64,000 nt of DNA from Thermoanaerobacterium butyriciformans (GTDB taxonomy: Bacteria; Bacillota; Thermoanaerobacteria; Thermoanaerobacterales; Thermoanaerobacteraceae), in NCBI RefSeq assembly GCF_017874545.1, contig NZ_JAGGLT010000001.1, forward strand, positions 1 through 64,000, given 5' to 3'. Position 1 is the first letter of the stretch. Each line of letters starts with the position of its first letter. Made by a program: the position numbers and the translations under genes. Under the pieces are notes generated by a model. That model made no database searches. It saw only the letters and a list, made by a program, of their open reading frames with translations, and was not told the origin of the DNA. Below, one piece after another: positions 29,208 through 36,945 of this stretch.

Positions 29208-29424
29208 AGCGCAGTACCCTCTTTTCCTCAATTAGTTTAATTCTGCCTAATGCAAACAAGCAGTCTAAAGCACTTAGAAAATCAGCCATGTTTTTTTGGC
29301 GTGGCATGGTTCGTTCAAATAATTCTTTTGGGGACATATCTTGCTGTGACAATGCTTCTAAAATACCTGGAAAAAGCGCAATAATACTGTTTGAATATGA
29401 TGTTACTTTATTTGGTAATCTCAT
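29182..29424 (-). CDS. ABC-3C system middle component (MC6-like)
   Basis: This 80-residue protein sits between the C-terminal component and the DUF2326 ATPase, with overlaps of 17 and 26 bases. The sequence RLPNKVTSYSNSIIALFPGILEAL, then DFLSALDCLFALGRIKL, fits the small winged-helix-like middle components of ABC-3C systems. These are thought to bridge the ATPase to its partner, like kleisin-associated subunits. I chose ATG 29424, which has GAGGTG upstream; the longer form from 29436 is less likely. The subclass is assigned from size and pattern, not from a search. Confidence 0.75.
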   Translation of the reverse strand: MRLPNKVTSYSNSIIALFPGILEALSQQDMSPKELFERTMPRQKNMADFLSALDCLFALGRIKLIEEKRVLRYVKRDTMR

Positions 29425-30646
29425 CGAACACCTCACACCTTTGCACGAAGTAGGAGATTATTATCTCACAAGCCTCTCTGTATTTACGACCGGTCTTTTC
29501 AAATAATGTCTCAACAAGGAGGTTGTAAATAGCACTTTGTGAAATCTGTGATTCACTAGCATCTTCATACATCCGTTTAATACTTTTAGCAAATCTATCC
29601 ACATTTAATTTATTTTCTCCGGCTAACCGATCTAATGTATCATTTACTCCTTCATAAAACTGTCTAACATCAAAAAGCACTCTTTCTTTCAGGCGTTTTT
29701 CAGTAATTTTATTTTCAACCTTAATAGGTTCCATTTTGAGTTGTGTATCGGCTGTAACATCCATTAGATCAACTTCTCGAAGTACTTGTTCAATTTGCTT
29801 TTCTATTTCATGTCTTGATGTAGCATCTCTTGCCTTAACAAGTATTTCTAAGTCATGCTTGTCGGATAATAAAGCCAATTTATCTTCTTCAGATAAATTT
29901 CGAATTTCGCGTTCACAGTCAACACATAGAATAATATCGTCAGTTTCTGAAAGGCGAACGATCTTAGCGTAGTTAATATCGTTGCCTTCTTTTTTTATAC
30001 CAAGAATTCTACCGCACTTTTGGCATCTGCCGCCTGTTTCAGCTAGTAGCACCAAAGCTCGAGCATCGATCGCAACTTCATTAGCGGCTTCCATAGAAAA
30101 ATTATTGTAAGTTGTAATAAATTTAATGCTTTTCTTTTGAGTTTCAAAGGATTGTATGTACTCATCGGTTATCTCTCTTACACTATTTTCACAATTCCTG
30201 TTTTCGACATTAAGTACTGTATAAAGAAATATTCCGGCAAGAAAGTCTTCCAGAACAAATGAATTACAGCTAACAATATCCTTCTTTGTCATGTTATTTA
30301 CTTTCTCAACAATTGTTTCAGGTTCGATTGTGTCATCAGAAGCAATGATGTCCTTCAATGCAAGAACTATTAGGCTATTTTTATTACTATCCAACATGGG
30401 GAGGACTTTCTCCTTAAAGAAAACCGAAATATCACGAGCATCTACATCCGGAGCAGCATCGGTTACAACAGGTGAAAGATTTTTTTTACCTAATATCAAA
30501 TCTGAAACGGTGCCATCATCGCTGCGAATATCATAAGTAGGCGCAATAGAAAGCAGCATGGTACCGCACAATTGCTTTTGTGTTACTCTTTTTGCCATGC
30601 AAATCTTTAAAATTGTTGCAAAAGTGCCAAAACATAGCTTCTTCAT
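29408..30646 (-). CDS. ABC-3C system C-terminal (sensor/effector) component with degenerate HNH-like zinc motif
   Basis: This 412-residue protein is the first structural gene of the operon. The N-terminal half has no motif I recognise. About residues 215-260 contain CQKCGR and, about 30 residues later, CVDCERE: paired CxxC zinc-binding motifs with the spacing of an HNH nuclease. Where HNH proteins have D-H-I, this one has Y-A-K-I, so catalysis is doubtful. The C-terminal 100 residues are helical and may contact the middle component. ATG 30646 has AGGAGGG upstream; longer in-frame starts run into the regulator gene. It overlaps the middle component by 17 bases. The ABC-3C assignment rests largely on context. 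Confidence 0.65.
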   Translation of the reverse strand: MKKLCFGTFATILKICMAKRVTQKQLCGTMLLSIAPTYDIRSDDGTVSDLILGKKNLSPVVTDAAPDVDARDISVFFKEKVLPMLDSNKNSLIVLALKDIIASDDTIEPETIVEKVNNMTKKDIVSCNSFVLEDFLAGIFLYTVLNVENRNCENSVREITDEYIQSFETQKKSIKFITTYNNFSMEAANEVAIDARALVLLAETGGRCQKCGRILGIKKEGNDINYAKIVRLSETDDIILCVDCEREIRNLSEEDKLALLSDKHDLEILVKARDATSRHEIEKQIEQVLREVDLMDVTADTQLKMEPIKVENKITEKRLKERVLFDVRQFYEGVNDTLDRLAGENKLNVDRFAKSIKRMYEDASESQISQSAIYNLLVETLFEKTGRKYREACEIIISYFVQRCEVFDEITK

Positions 30647-30662
30647 GTATTGCGCCCTCCTG

Positions 30663-30890
30663 TTATTTTGTTTTATTGGTTGGAATATCGTCGTCAACAT
30701 AGTCGACAATATCGCCTATGTTGACATCAAGAGCTTTACAGATTCTTCCTAACACATCCATGCTTACCGGCAAATCTTTACTCAACTTCGCTATTGTTGT
30801 CGATGTTAAATTCGTCATCGCCATCAGATCTTTTTTCATCATCTTTTTATCAATTAATAGTTTCCAAAGTTTATTATAACTAAATGCCAT
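30663..30890 (-). CDS. XRE-family transcriptional regulator
   Basis: This 75-residue one-domain Cro/C1-type helix-turn-helix protein has the recognition region DLMAMTNLTSTTIAKLSKD and the downstream helix VLGRICKALDVNIGDIVDYV typical of the family. GGAGGCG precedes ATG 30890. It heads the defence operon, 16 bases before the C-terminal component gene. Just upstream lies a promoter whose -35 box is flanked by TAACTA/TAGTTA arms, consistent with autoregulation. Regulators of this size are common in restriction and ABC-3C operons. It could also have come from the neighbouring prophage, but strand and spacing favour the defence operon. Confidence 0.85.
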   Translation of the reverse strand: MAFSYNKLWKLLIDKKMMKKDLMAMTNLTSTTIAKLSKDLPVSMDVLGRICKALDVNIGDIVDYVDDDIPTNKTK

Positions 30891-30941
30891 TTTAATCGCC
30901 TCCAAGCACTATTGGATGGTATTCCCAACAGGTTATTTATT

Positions 30942-30977
30942 ATTATAGCAATTAACTATACAAATTACAATTAGTTA
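30942..30977 (-). promoter_or_regulatory. Promoter and probable operator of the defence operon
   Basis: On the minus strand TTGTAA, 17 bases and TATAAT form a good sigma-A promoter about 50 bases before the XRE gene. TAACTA (30953-30958) and TAGTTA (30972-30977) form an inverted repeat flanking the -35 box, a likely site for the XRE protein. Confidence 0.65.
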
Positions 30978-31045
30978 TTTATATATACAAACTTCGGCTT
31001 TACAAACGCTTATGTTAGTTTTGTTCCAAAAATAAATGGAGATTT

Positions 31046-31089
31046 GCGGAGTTTCAGCGGAGTAACAGCGGAGTCATAGCCGAGGACTT
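31046..31089 (+). repeat. Four tandem 11-bp repeats upstream of the prophage early genes
   Basis: GCGGAGTTTCA, GCGGAGTAACA, GCGGAGTCATA and GCCGAGGACTT follow one another without gaps. The first three share GCGGAGTnnnA. The 11-bp period puts each copy on the same face of the helix. They lie between the divergent defence operon and the first prophage gene. Confidence 0.75.
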
Positions 31090-31162
31090 CAGGTGCTCGA
31101 ATTAATAAAATTTAGATAGACGGCGGAACAAAGCTGTAATTTAAGAAAAAGGAGGGTAACTC

Positions 31163-31372
31163 ATGAAAGATATTCGCGATTTCAATGGTCGCTTAGTCTG
31201 TAAAGCTGACGCAGCCACAGGTCTTGTAGAAGTTGCATATAAACGATGTAAAACCAGCACACAGATACCTATCGGAGGAACATTGAAGATTGAACGTGAT
31301 GGGGTTGTCACAATAATCAAACGAATAAATGATGCTGCTTTTCATGTAGAAAGCTATGTCTGCGCAGCATAA
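31163..31372 (+). CDS. Small prophage protein of unknown function
   Basis: This 69-residue protein is the first plus-strand gene of the prophage. AAGGAGGG precedes its ATG. The sequence is predicted mostly beta (RLVCKADAATGLVEVAYKRCKTSTQIPIGGTLKIERDGVVTIIKR) with three cysteines. I do not recognise a family. A large nested palindrome follows it. Small beta proteins at this place occur in clostridial mobile elements next to sigma-like genes, but no role is known to me. Confidence 0.65.
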   Translation: MKDIRDFNGRLVCKADAATGLVEVAYKRCKTSTQIPIGGTLKIERDGVVTIIKRINDAAFHVESYVCAA

Positions 31373-31391
31373 GACGTTAATCAACTAAATA

Positions 31392-31494
31392 GAAAATCCG
31401 CGGAGCTGCATGACGGCCAGGATTAATTCTCATACCAGAGAATTATCCCGGCCGTCATTTTTTGTTCTACGGATTTTCGGCTCCTGCGGATTTC
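31392..31494 (+). other. Nested inverted repeats: long hairpin with T run inside an outer palindrome
   Basis: Inner arms at about 31410-31431 and 31438-31457 (starting ATGACGGCC, ending GGCCGTCAT) form a stem of about 20 bp followed by TTTTTTG, which would terminate transcription. Outer arms GAAAATCCGCGGAGC (31392-31406) and GCTCCTGCGGATTTC (31480-31494) also pair almost perfectly. The outer pairing lies outside the terminator and could offer an alternative structure. Confidence 0.75.
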
Positions 31495-31524
31495 AAAAAT
31501 CTGAAATTCAAGGAGCTGAGAAAA

Positions 31525-31914
31525 ATGAAAATCAAATATCACTTCAACACTGAAACCATTGAAATTGAAGTATCTGAAGAGTGGGGAGAAATTCTGGTCG
31601 AACTTGACCGTCAGGAATACAACATTAACCATAAAGAGACTCGCCGACATACATCACTTGATGCAATGAAATATGAGGGAGAGATTTTCGCAAGCAATAC
31701 CGACATTGCCGCAGAGTACATAAGAACTCAAGAAAATGAGACATTGCTAAAAGCCATCGATAGTCTTCTCCCACAGCAAAAAGAACTGGTACGAAGGGTG
31801 TACTTCAATAATGAATCCCTTGCTTCAATAGCACGAGAAGAAGGGGTCAGTAAGATGGCTATTACAAACCGCATGAAAAAGATCCATGAAAAACTAAAAA
31901 AAATTTTGAGTTAG
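31525..31914 (+). CDS. Sigma-70 region 4-like protein of the prophage
   Basis: This 129-residue protein has a C-terminal sigma-70 region 4-like helix-turn-helix (about 70-129: SLLPQQKELVRRVYFNNESLASIAREEGVSKMAITNRMKKI). The N-terminal part ends in a segment with IEIEVSEEWGEILVELDRQEYN, common to such proteins from clostridial mobile elements. It lacks region 2, so it is more likely an accessory regulator than a complete sigma factor. AAGGAGCTGAG precedes ATG 31525; the upstream in-frame ATG at 31462 lies inside the palindrome. It may direct early transcription. Confidence 0.8.
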   Translation: MKIKYHFNTETIEIEVSEEWGEILVELDRQEYNINHKETRRHTSLDAMKYEGEIFASNTDIAAEYIRTQENETLLKAIDSLLPQQKELVRRVYFNNESLASIAREEGVSKMAITNRMKKIHEKLKKILS

Positions 31915-31995
31915 GGGGTTTACTTTTACTGTTTTCGTGGCCTAACAGTGAGGGCCAAAACATCAGTCCTAAGAAAGATGAGGTGAAAAGAGCAT

Positions 31996-32199
31996 ATGAA
32001 ACACAAACTCAAAATCAATATCTCGGATAATGACAGAGATTTAGGTATTGTGAAATGTCGCAATGTCACTCTACGAGAAAGGTTTTTGCAATATCTGCTG
32101 GGGAGAAAACAGAGAGTAACGATTATTGTTCCTGGTAACAGTGTAAAGTCTGTCGATATCCGCGAAGTTTCGGAGGTAGATGATCTTGATGCATTCTAA
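31996..32199 (+). CDS. Small prophage protein of unknown function
   Basis: This 67-residue protein has a basic first half (KHKLKINISDNDRDLGIVKCRNVTLRERFLQYLLGRKQRVTIIVPG) and an acidic end (EVSEVDDLDAF). AGGTGAAAAG precedes its ATG. It overlaps the start of the helicase gene by about 11 bases, indicating co-translation. I do not recognise it; it may be an accessory to the helicase. Confidence 0.7.
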   Translation: MKHKLKINISDNDRDLGIVKCRNVTLRERFLQYLLGRKQRVTIIVPGNSVKSVDIREVSEVDDLDAF

Positions 32200-33681
32200 A
32201 CGCGAAGAAATTATTCCAATGCCCATAAAGGGCAGACCATATAAGCATCAGATTCGTGCTTTCAATTTCATCTGTAGTCTATTTGGGCTTTTGAAGGGTG
32301 GTGGTGTTCCTGCCATTTCCGGATGGGGTGCAGCGCTCCTGATGGAAATGGGTTGACCGGCACCGGAAAAACGCTTGTCTCAATCGCCATTATAGGCGCA
32401 TTGCTTGCTGCAGGAAGAATAAAACGTGTGCTGATTGTTGCTCCGCTTTCCATACTTGGAGTGTGGCAAGATGAGTTTAAACGGTTCGCAGATTATCCAT
32501 ATCAGCTTATAGTCCTTAATGGCACGATTCAAAAGAAAATCCAACAACTAAGATTTTTAACTGGCGAAGGTGTCCATGTAGTGGTAGTCAACTACGAATC
32601 TGCATGGAGAATGGAAAAGGAACTGGCAAATTGGCATCCTGACATTATCATCGCCGATGAAGGACATAAAATTAAAACTCATAATACAGCGGTTTCAAAA
32701 GCAATGCACCGATTGGGCTTGCTTGCACGGTATCGGCTCCTACTGACAGGAACGGTTATAACCAACAAAGCCATAGATGTATTCAGCCAGTATAAATTTC
32801 TCGATCCACGCATCTTTGGCAACAGCTTTTATGCATTCCGAAACCGGTATTTCAACATGGTCGGCTATGGCAACCATACACCAGTGCTGAAAAAATCAAT
32901 GGAACAGGATTTGATGAAAAGGATCCACAGCATTGCATTCCGGGCGACCAAAGCGGAGTGCCTGGATTTGCCGGAAACCACCGATATTATTCGCCATATT
33001 GAGCTTGAGCCTGTCACTTTAAAGAAATATAAAGAGCTTGTCAAACAAAGCTATACTGAGCTGTCAGCAGGAGAAGTAACAGCTACAAACATACTGACAC
33101 GCTTGCTTCGTCTTTCGCAATTAACCGGCGGCTTCATCGGAAGCGATGACGGTGGGAAAATCGAGCAAGTCAGTGATGCCAAGTTGAAAGCTCTTGAAGA
33201 TATCCTTGAAAGCAGTATTCAAGAAGGACATAAGCTGGTTGTTATAGCAAGGTTTATCCCTGAAATTCATGCCATATGCAGGTTGCTGGAGAAGAAGAAC
33301 ATCGGTTATGCGTGTATTTATGGGGCAACAAAGGATCGCCAAGGGCAAGTAAACCGGTTTCAATGTGATCCCGACTGCATGGTGTTCGTAGGCCAGATTG
33401 CAACTGCTGGACTCGGTATTACACTAACCGCTGCAAGCACAATGGTATTTTACTCACTTGATTATTCCATGTCGAATTTCGAACAGACAAAAGCCCGCAT
33501 CCATAGAGTTGGACAAAAGAACGGTTGCACATATATCTACCTTATCGCCAAGGGTACTGTAGACTCAAAAATCCTGACTGCTCTGCGCAATAAGGCAGAT
33601 CTTGCAAAAATGCTGATAGACGACTACCGCAAAGGAGCAAATCCTTTTGCCCCAGAGGGAGGTGAAAGCTGTGAGCAATAA
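32189..33681 (+). pseudogene. SNF2-family DNA helicase, frameshifted at the Walker A motif
   Basis: Phage SNF2-like ATPase, probably used in replication. The first frame starts near ATG 32189 and reads GRPYKHQIRAFNF (motif Q region) to ALLMEMG, then a stop at 32354-32356. The second frame, open through the same point, reads TGTGKTLVSIAIIGALL and continues to 33681. It contains IADEGH (motif II), LLTGT (III) and the C-terminal RecA motifs ATAGLGITLTAAS and QTKARIHRVGQ. The join falls inside motif I, so neither half alone is active. A net -1 change (one lost base or an eight-base gain) explains it. Everything else looks intact, suggesting a recent event. Confidence 0.78.
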
Positions 33682-34087
33682 TGCGATGTTTGAACTTGCT
33701 GACCGTCTTAAGGAGCTTCGCGATGCAAAAAAGGCCGCGGAAGAGGAACTAAAAAGCATTAATGCAGAGATTGACGATGTTGAATACCGCCTGTCTGAGC
33801 TGATGATCAGCAGTGAGACGCAAAACTTCACAAGAGCAGGAACAATGTTCTGCCTTTCAACGACAACAAGAGCCAGTGCTGCCGCAGGCATGAAGGAGGA
33901 ACTGTTTGACGCACTACGCAGTAAAGGCTTTGGAGAACTCATCTATGAAACAGTCAATGCAAATTCCCTGTCAGCATTTGTTAAAGAACAGATTGCGGAG
34001 AATGGGGACGAGCTTCCGGACTGGCTGAAAGGCCTTGTGAATGTCTTCGAAAAGACAACAGTAACTGTGCGGAAAGCAGCAAGGTAA
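33671..34087 (+). CDS. Conserved phage protein linked to the SNF2 helicase
   Basis: This 138-residue protein starts at GTG 33671, with GGAGGTG seven bases upstream, and overlaps the helicase gene by 11 bases. An N-terminal coiled coil (about 5-45, AMFELADRLKELRDAKKAAEEELKSINAEIDDVE) is followed by a small alpha/beta part. The form and position match a protein found beside phage helicase and polymerase genes in many Firmicutes phages. Its job is not known to me. A role with the helicase in replication is inferred from the overlap. Confidence 0.72.
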   Translation: MSNNAMFELADRLKELRDAKKAAEEELKSINAEIDDVEYRLSELMISSETQNFTRAGTMFCLSTTTRASAAAGMKEELFDALRSKGFGELIYETVNANSLSAFVKEQIAENGDELPDWLKGLVNVFEKTTVTVRKAAR

Positions 34088-34096
34088 ATAGCTTCA

Positions 34097-34158
34097 GAAA
34101 GCAATGCTCCAATATCAATGTTCAAGGAATAACTGTTCGAAGAACAATGCTTCAAAGA
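34097..34158 (+). repeat. Intergenic motif pair AAAGCAATGC ... TGCTTCAAAGA, copy 1
   Basis: AAAGCAATGC (34097-34106) and TGCTTCAAAGA (34148-34158) also occur, in the same order and orientation, at 41366-41398. The intervening DNA differs. AGAACAATG is itself repeated here. The function is unknown; a regulator or RNA site is possible. Confidence 0.5.
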
Positions 34159-34208
34159 ACAATGATATAGATTACATTTCAAATTCATATTTACGGAGGT
34201 ATAAAAGC

Positions 34209-34961
34209 ATGAAAAACAATGAACTCGTAACTATTAACGAAAATACAGGTTTTCTTCAGCTCGCTGATTTCAATCTTGACGAGGCAATGGCATCAGAACT
34301 TGACGGTCTTGACATGACTTTTGAACGCATAAAAATCCCGTCCGCAGGCAGCACAGTATTCGAAGTACCCGGGGAAAATCCCGGAGAACCTGATACTGTC
34401 AAGGAATTCTCAGCGGTAATTCTTTATCATCATCCACTTTATGCATACTACAAGGACAAGTATACCGGAGGCAGTAACCCACCGGATTGCGGAAGCTTTG
34501 ATGGTATAACCGGCGAAGGAGACCCCGGAGGAAGCTGTGCCAAATGCCCATATAATCAGTTCGGTTCGGGGGAAAACGGCAGCAAAGCTTGCAAGAACCG
34601 CCGCAGGATATATGTACTGCGTGAAGGGGAGATTTTCCCGTTGATACTCTCATTGCCAACAGGATCGTTGAAAGAGTTTTCCCGCTACATCAAAAGGCTG
34701 CTTTCTAAAGGTAAAAAATCGAACAGCGTAGTTACCCGCTTTTCATTGAAAAAGGCGACCAATTCAAGCGGTATCACCTATTCACAGGCTCAGTTTGCTG
34801 TAGATCGGGATCTGACCGCTGACGAATATGCGTTGATATCCAAGCTCTCCGAGCAGGTCAAAGTATTCAGTACCCGAGTCGGCCATGACACTGAACCTGC
34901 CGGTGAAGAGGTAATAAATGTAGACCCTGAATCAGGTGAAATTACTGAGCCGCTTAAGTGA
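34209..34961 (+). CDS. Phage protein with four-cysteine cluster, replication region
   Basis: This 250-residue protein lies between the helicase and DNA polymerase genes. A central part (about 92-135) holds Cys residues in CGSFDGITGEGDPGGSCAKC and KACKNRR, probably binding zinc or an Fe-S cluster. The C-terminal tail is acidic (VINVDPESGEITEPLK), as in phage single-strand DNA-binding proteins. ACGGAGG precedes ATG 34209. I do not know the family name; an SSB-like or replication accessory role is inferred from place and tail only. Confidence 0.7.
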   Translation: MKNNELVTINENTGFLQLADFNLDEAMASELDGLDMTFERIKIPSAGSTVFEVPGENPGEPDTVKEFSAVILYHHPLYAYYKDKYTGGSNPPDCGSFDGITGEGDPGGSCAKCPYNQFGSGENGSKACKNRRRIYVLREGEIFPLILSLPTGSLKEFSRYIKRLLSKGKKSNSVVTRFSLKKATNSSGITYSQAQFAVDRDLTADEYALISKLSEQVKVFSTRVGHDTEPAGEEVINVDPESGEITEPLK

Positions 34962-34967
34962 TCAAAG

Positions 34968-35003
34968 GCCCTATCGGAGAGTAACTTCCATCTCCGATAG
35001 GGC
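34968..35003 (+). other. Perfect 13-bp stem-loop before the DNA polymerase gene
   Basis: GCCCTATCGGAGA and TCTCCGATAGGGC form a perfect stem with a 10-base loop. No T run follows; instead the polymerase ribosome site (GGAAAGGAG) comes next. It may be an RNA processing or stability element. Confidence 0.7.
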
Positions 35004-35018
35004 GGAAAGGAGAACCGC

Positions 35019-36941
35019 ATGGGATACAAATGTGTTTATATGCTGCCTGAAATAAAAGAGTATCTGAAAAACACTGGTTTATTTGCTTTCGATTTTGAAA
35101 CCTCGCCTTGCGATAAATGGAGGAACGATAAAAGTGCAGCTCTGGATGCTCATAAAGCAGATATTACAGGGATCAGTTTTTCAGTATCAGAAGGGACTGC
35201 TATATATGTTCCACTTAAACATCGTAGCGGGCGAAATGCAGAGAACCAGGCGGCAATATGGGATTATCTGAAATTACTATTCGAATCAAAAGATGTAATA
35301 AAAGTTGCTCATAATCTGGCTTTTGAGTCTATGTTCCTTTACGCAAGAGGTATCGTCCTTCAAAAGCCTTGCTATGACACGATTGCAGCATCACAACTTA
35401 CATTAAAAAGCAAGTGGGAGTTCAGAAGTCTTGCTGACAGCGGACTTAAAACGCTTGCGCCTGCACTCTGCAAAGCAGAAATGACAGAATTCTCAACGGT
35501 TACTGAAGGTCGGTTTTTCGATAAATTGAACCCTCAGGATGAGAAGACTGTCCGCTACGCTTGTGCTGACAGCGACTACACTCTTCGCTTGTATCATGTT
35601 TTCAATCAGTGGTTTGATAGATTTTTACCCAAACACAGAACTATTGTGGAAGAGGTAGAATCGCCTACATCAGTATATGTCGGGATAATGAAGTATAACG
35701 GCATATTGGTGGATAAGTCAGCCATGCTGAAGAAACAAGCGGAAGCCACAGAAAAGATTGTCAGTATCAGAAAAGAGATTGCCGGAATTATCGGCAATGT
35801 AGAGATTGGGGCAAATGCTTCAACTTCAGCATTTAAAAAATATCTTTTTGTGGATCTCGGTCTTCCGGTAATGAAAACGACCGCAAAACATCAGGAAGCT
35901 GCCGATGATGAAACCATGATCCTATTAAAAGAATGGTGTGAATCCAACAGGCCTGAACTTGCTCGCTTATTTGAACTGGTGCAGGAATACCGCAAGTGGG
36001 GAAAACTCAAATCCACCTATATAGACGGGTATCTTCGATTTATTGATGAGGATACCGGCAGGATTCATCCGGACCTTATGCCACTGGGGACAGAGACAGG
36101 CAGATTTGCGTCAAGAAACCCGAATATGCAGAATTGTCCGCAGAAAGACAATGACCCAATAGGCGTACGGAAATTTATCATTTCGCCAGCCGGAAAGGTT
36201 CTTTTATCTCTTGACTTTTCACAGATAGAACTGCGCGTCGGAGCATTTTATTGCAGGGACAAACGTATGCTGGAAACCTATCGTACTGGCGGTGATATCC
36301 ATGCTCAGACCACTTCTATTATTTACCGCATTCCTTTTGAGGAGGCAGCAGACAAAAATGCTCCACATTATAAAGAGCGTAGGACCATTGCAAAGAACTG
36401 CAATTTCGGTGTGTTCTATGGCCTGTTTCCTACTGGCTTACAGAGAACACTTAAATTTAAAGCTGGGCTGAACCCAACTTTGTCCGAATGTGAGACCATC
36501 ATTCAAAACTTGAAATCCGGATACCCCGGTCTTGCCAAATGGCAGGATGAGGTAAAAAAGCGGGCTGCTGTAAGCTGCTATTCAGAAACATGGCTGGGCA
36601 GGCGAAGATACCTGCTGGGAATTCGGTCATCAGATTGGGGCAAGAAGTCGTTTGCCGAGCGGTGCGCATTAAATACACCCATTCAAGGTACTGCGGCAGA
36701 TATTCTAAAGCTTGCCTGTGGGCGCATCATCAGTGGACTTCCCGAAAGGCTCTGGCTGAAACCTATACTGCAGATACATGACGAGCTGGTTTTTGAATTA
36801 CCGGAAGACAAGGCGGACGAAGCAGTTGTTTTTATAAAAGAGTGTATGGAAACACAACCCTTCCCTGAATTTGATGTACCTATTGTGGCAGAGGCTTCGG
36901 TAGGAAGAAATTTTGGAGAAATGAAAGAAATGGAGGATTGA
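35019..36941 (+). CDS. Family A DNA polymerase with 3'-5' exonuclease (phage type)
   Basis: Prophage replicative polymerase of 640 residues. The N-terminal 3'-5' exonuclease shows the DxE pair in FDFETSP (about residues 23-29) and a later HNLAFES. The polymerase part has motif A SLDFSQIELRVGAF (about 397), motif B RRTIAKNCNFGVFYG (about 450) and motif C LQIHDELVFE (about 588). There is no 5'-3' nuclease domain, as expected for phage enzymes. ATG 35019 has GGAAAGGAG upstream. It lies in a replication block with SNF2 helicase, primase and nuclease. Confidence 0.95.
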   Translation: MGYKCVYMLPEIKEYLKNTGLFAFDFETSPCDKWRNDKSAALDAHKADITGISFSVSEGTAIYVPLKHRSGRNAENQAAIWDYLKLLFESKDVIKVAHNLAFESMFLYARGIVLQKPCYDTIAASQLTLKSKWEFRSLADSGLKTLAPALCKAEMTEFSTVTEGRFFDKLNPQDEKTVRYACADSDYTLRLYHVFNQWFDRFLPKHRTIVEEVESPTSVYVGIMKYNGILVDKSAMLKKQAEATEKIVSIRKEIAGIIGNVEIGANASTSAFKKYLFVDLGLPVMKTTAKHQEAADDETMILLKEWCESNRPELARLFELVQEYRKWGKLKSTYIDGYLRFIDEDTGRIHPDLMPLGTETGRFASRNPNMQNCPQKDNDPIGVRKFIISPAGKVLLSLDFSQIELRVGAFYCRDKRMLETYRTGGDIHAQTTSIIYRIPFEEAADKNAPHYKERRTIAKNCNFGVFYGLFPTGLQRTLKFKAGLNPTLSECETIIQNLKSGYPGLAKWQDEVKKRAAVSCYSETWLGRRRYLLGIRSSDWGKKSFAERCALNTPIQGTAADILKLACGRIISGLPERLWLKPILQIHDELVFELPEDKADEAVVFIKECMETQPFPEFDVPIVAEASVGRNFGEMKEMED

Positions 36942-36945
36942 TATT

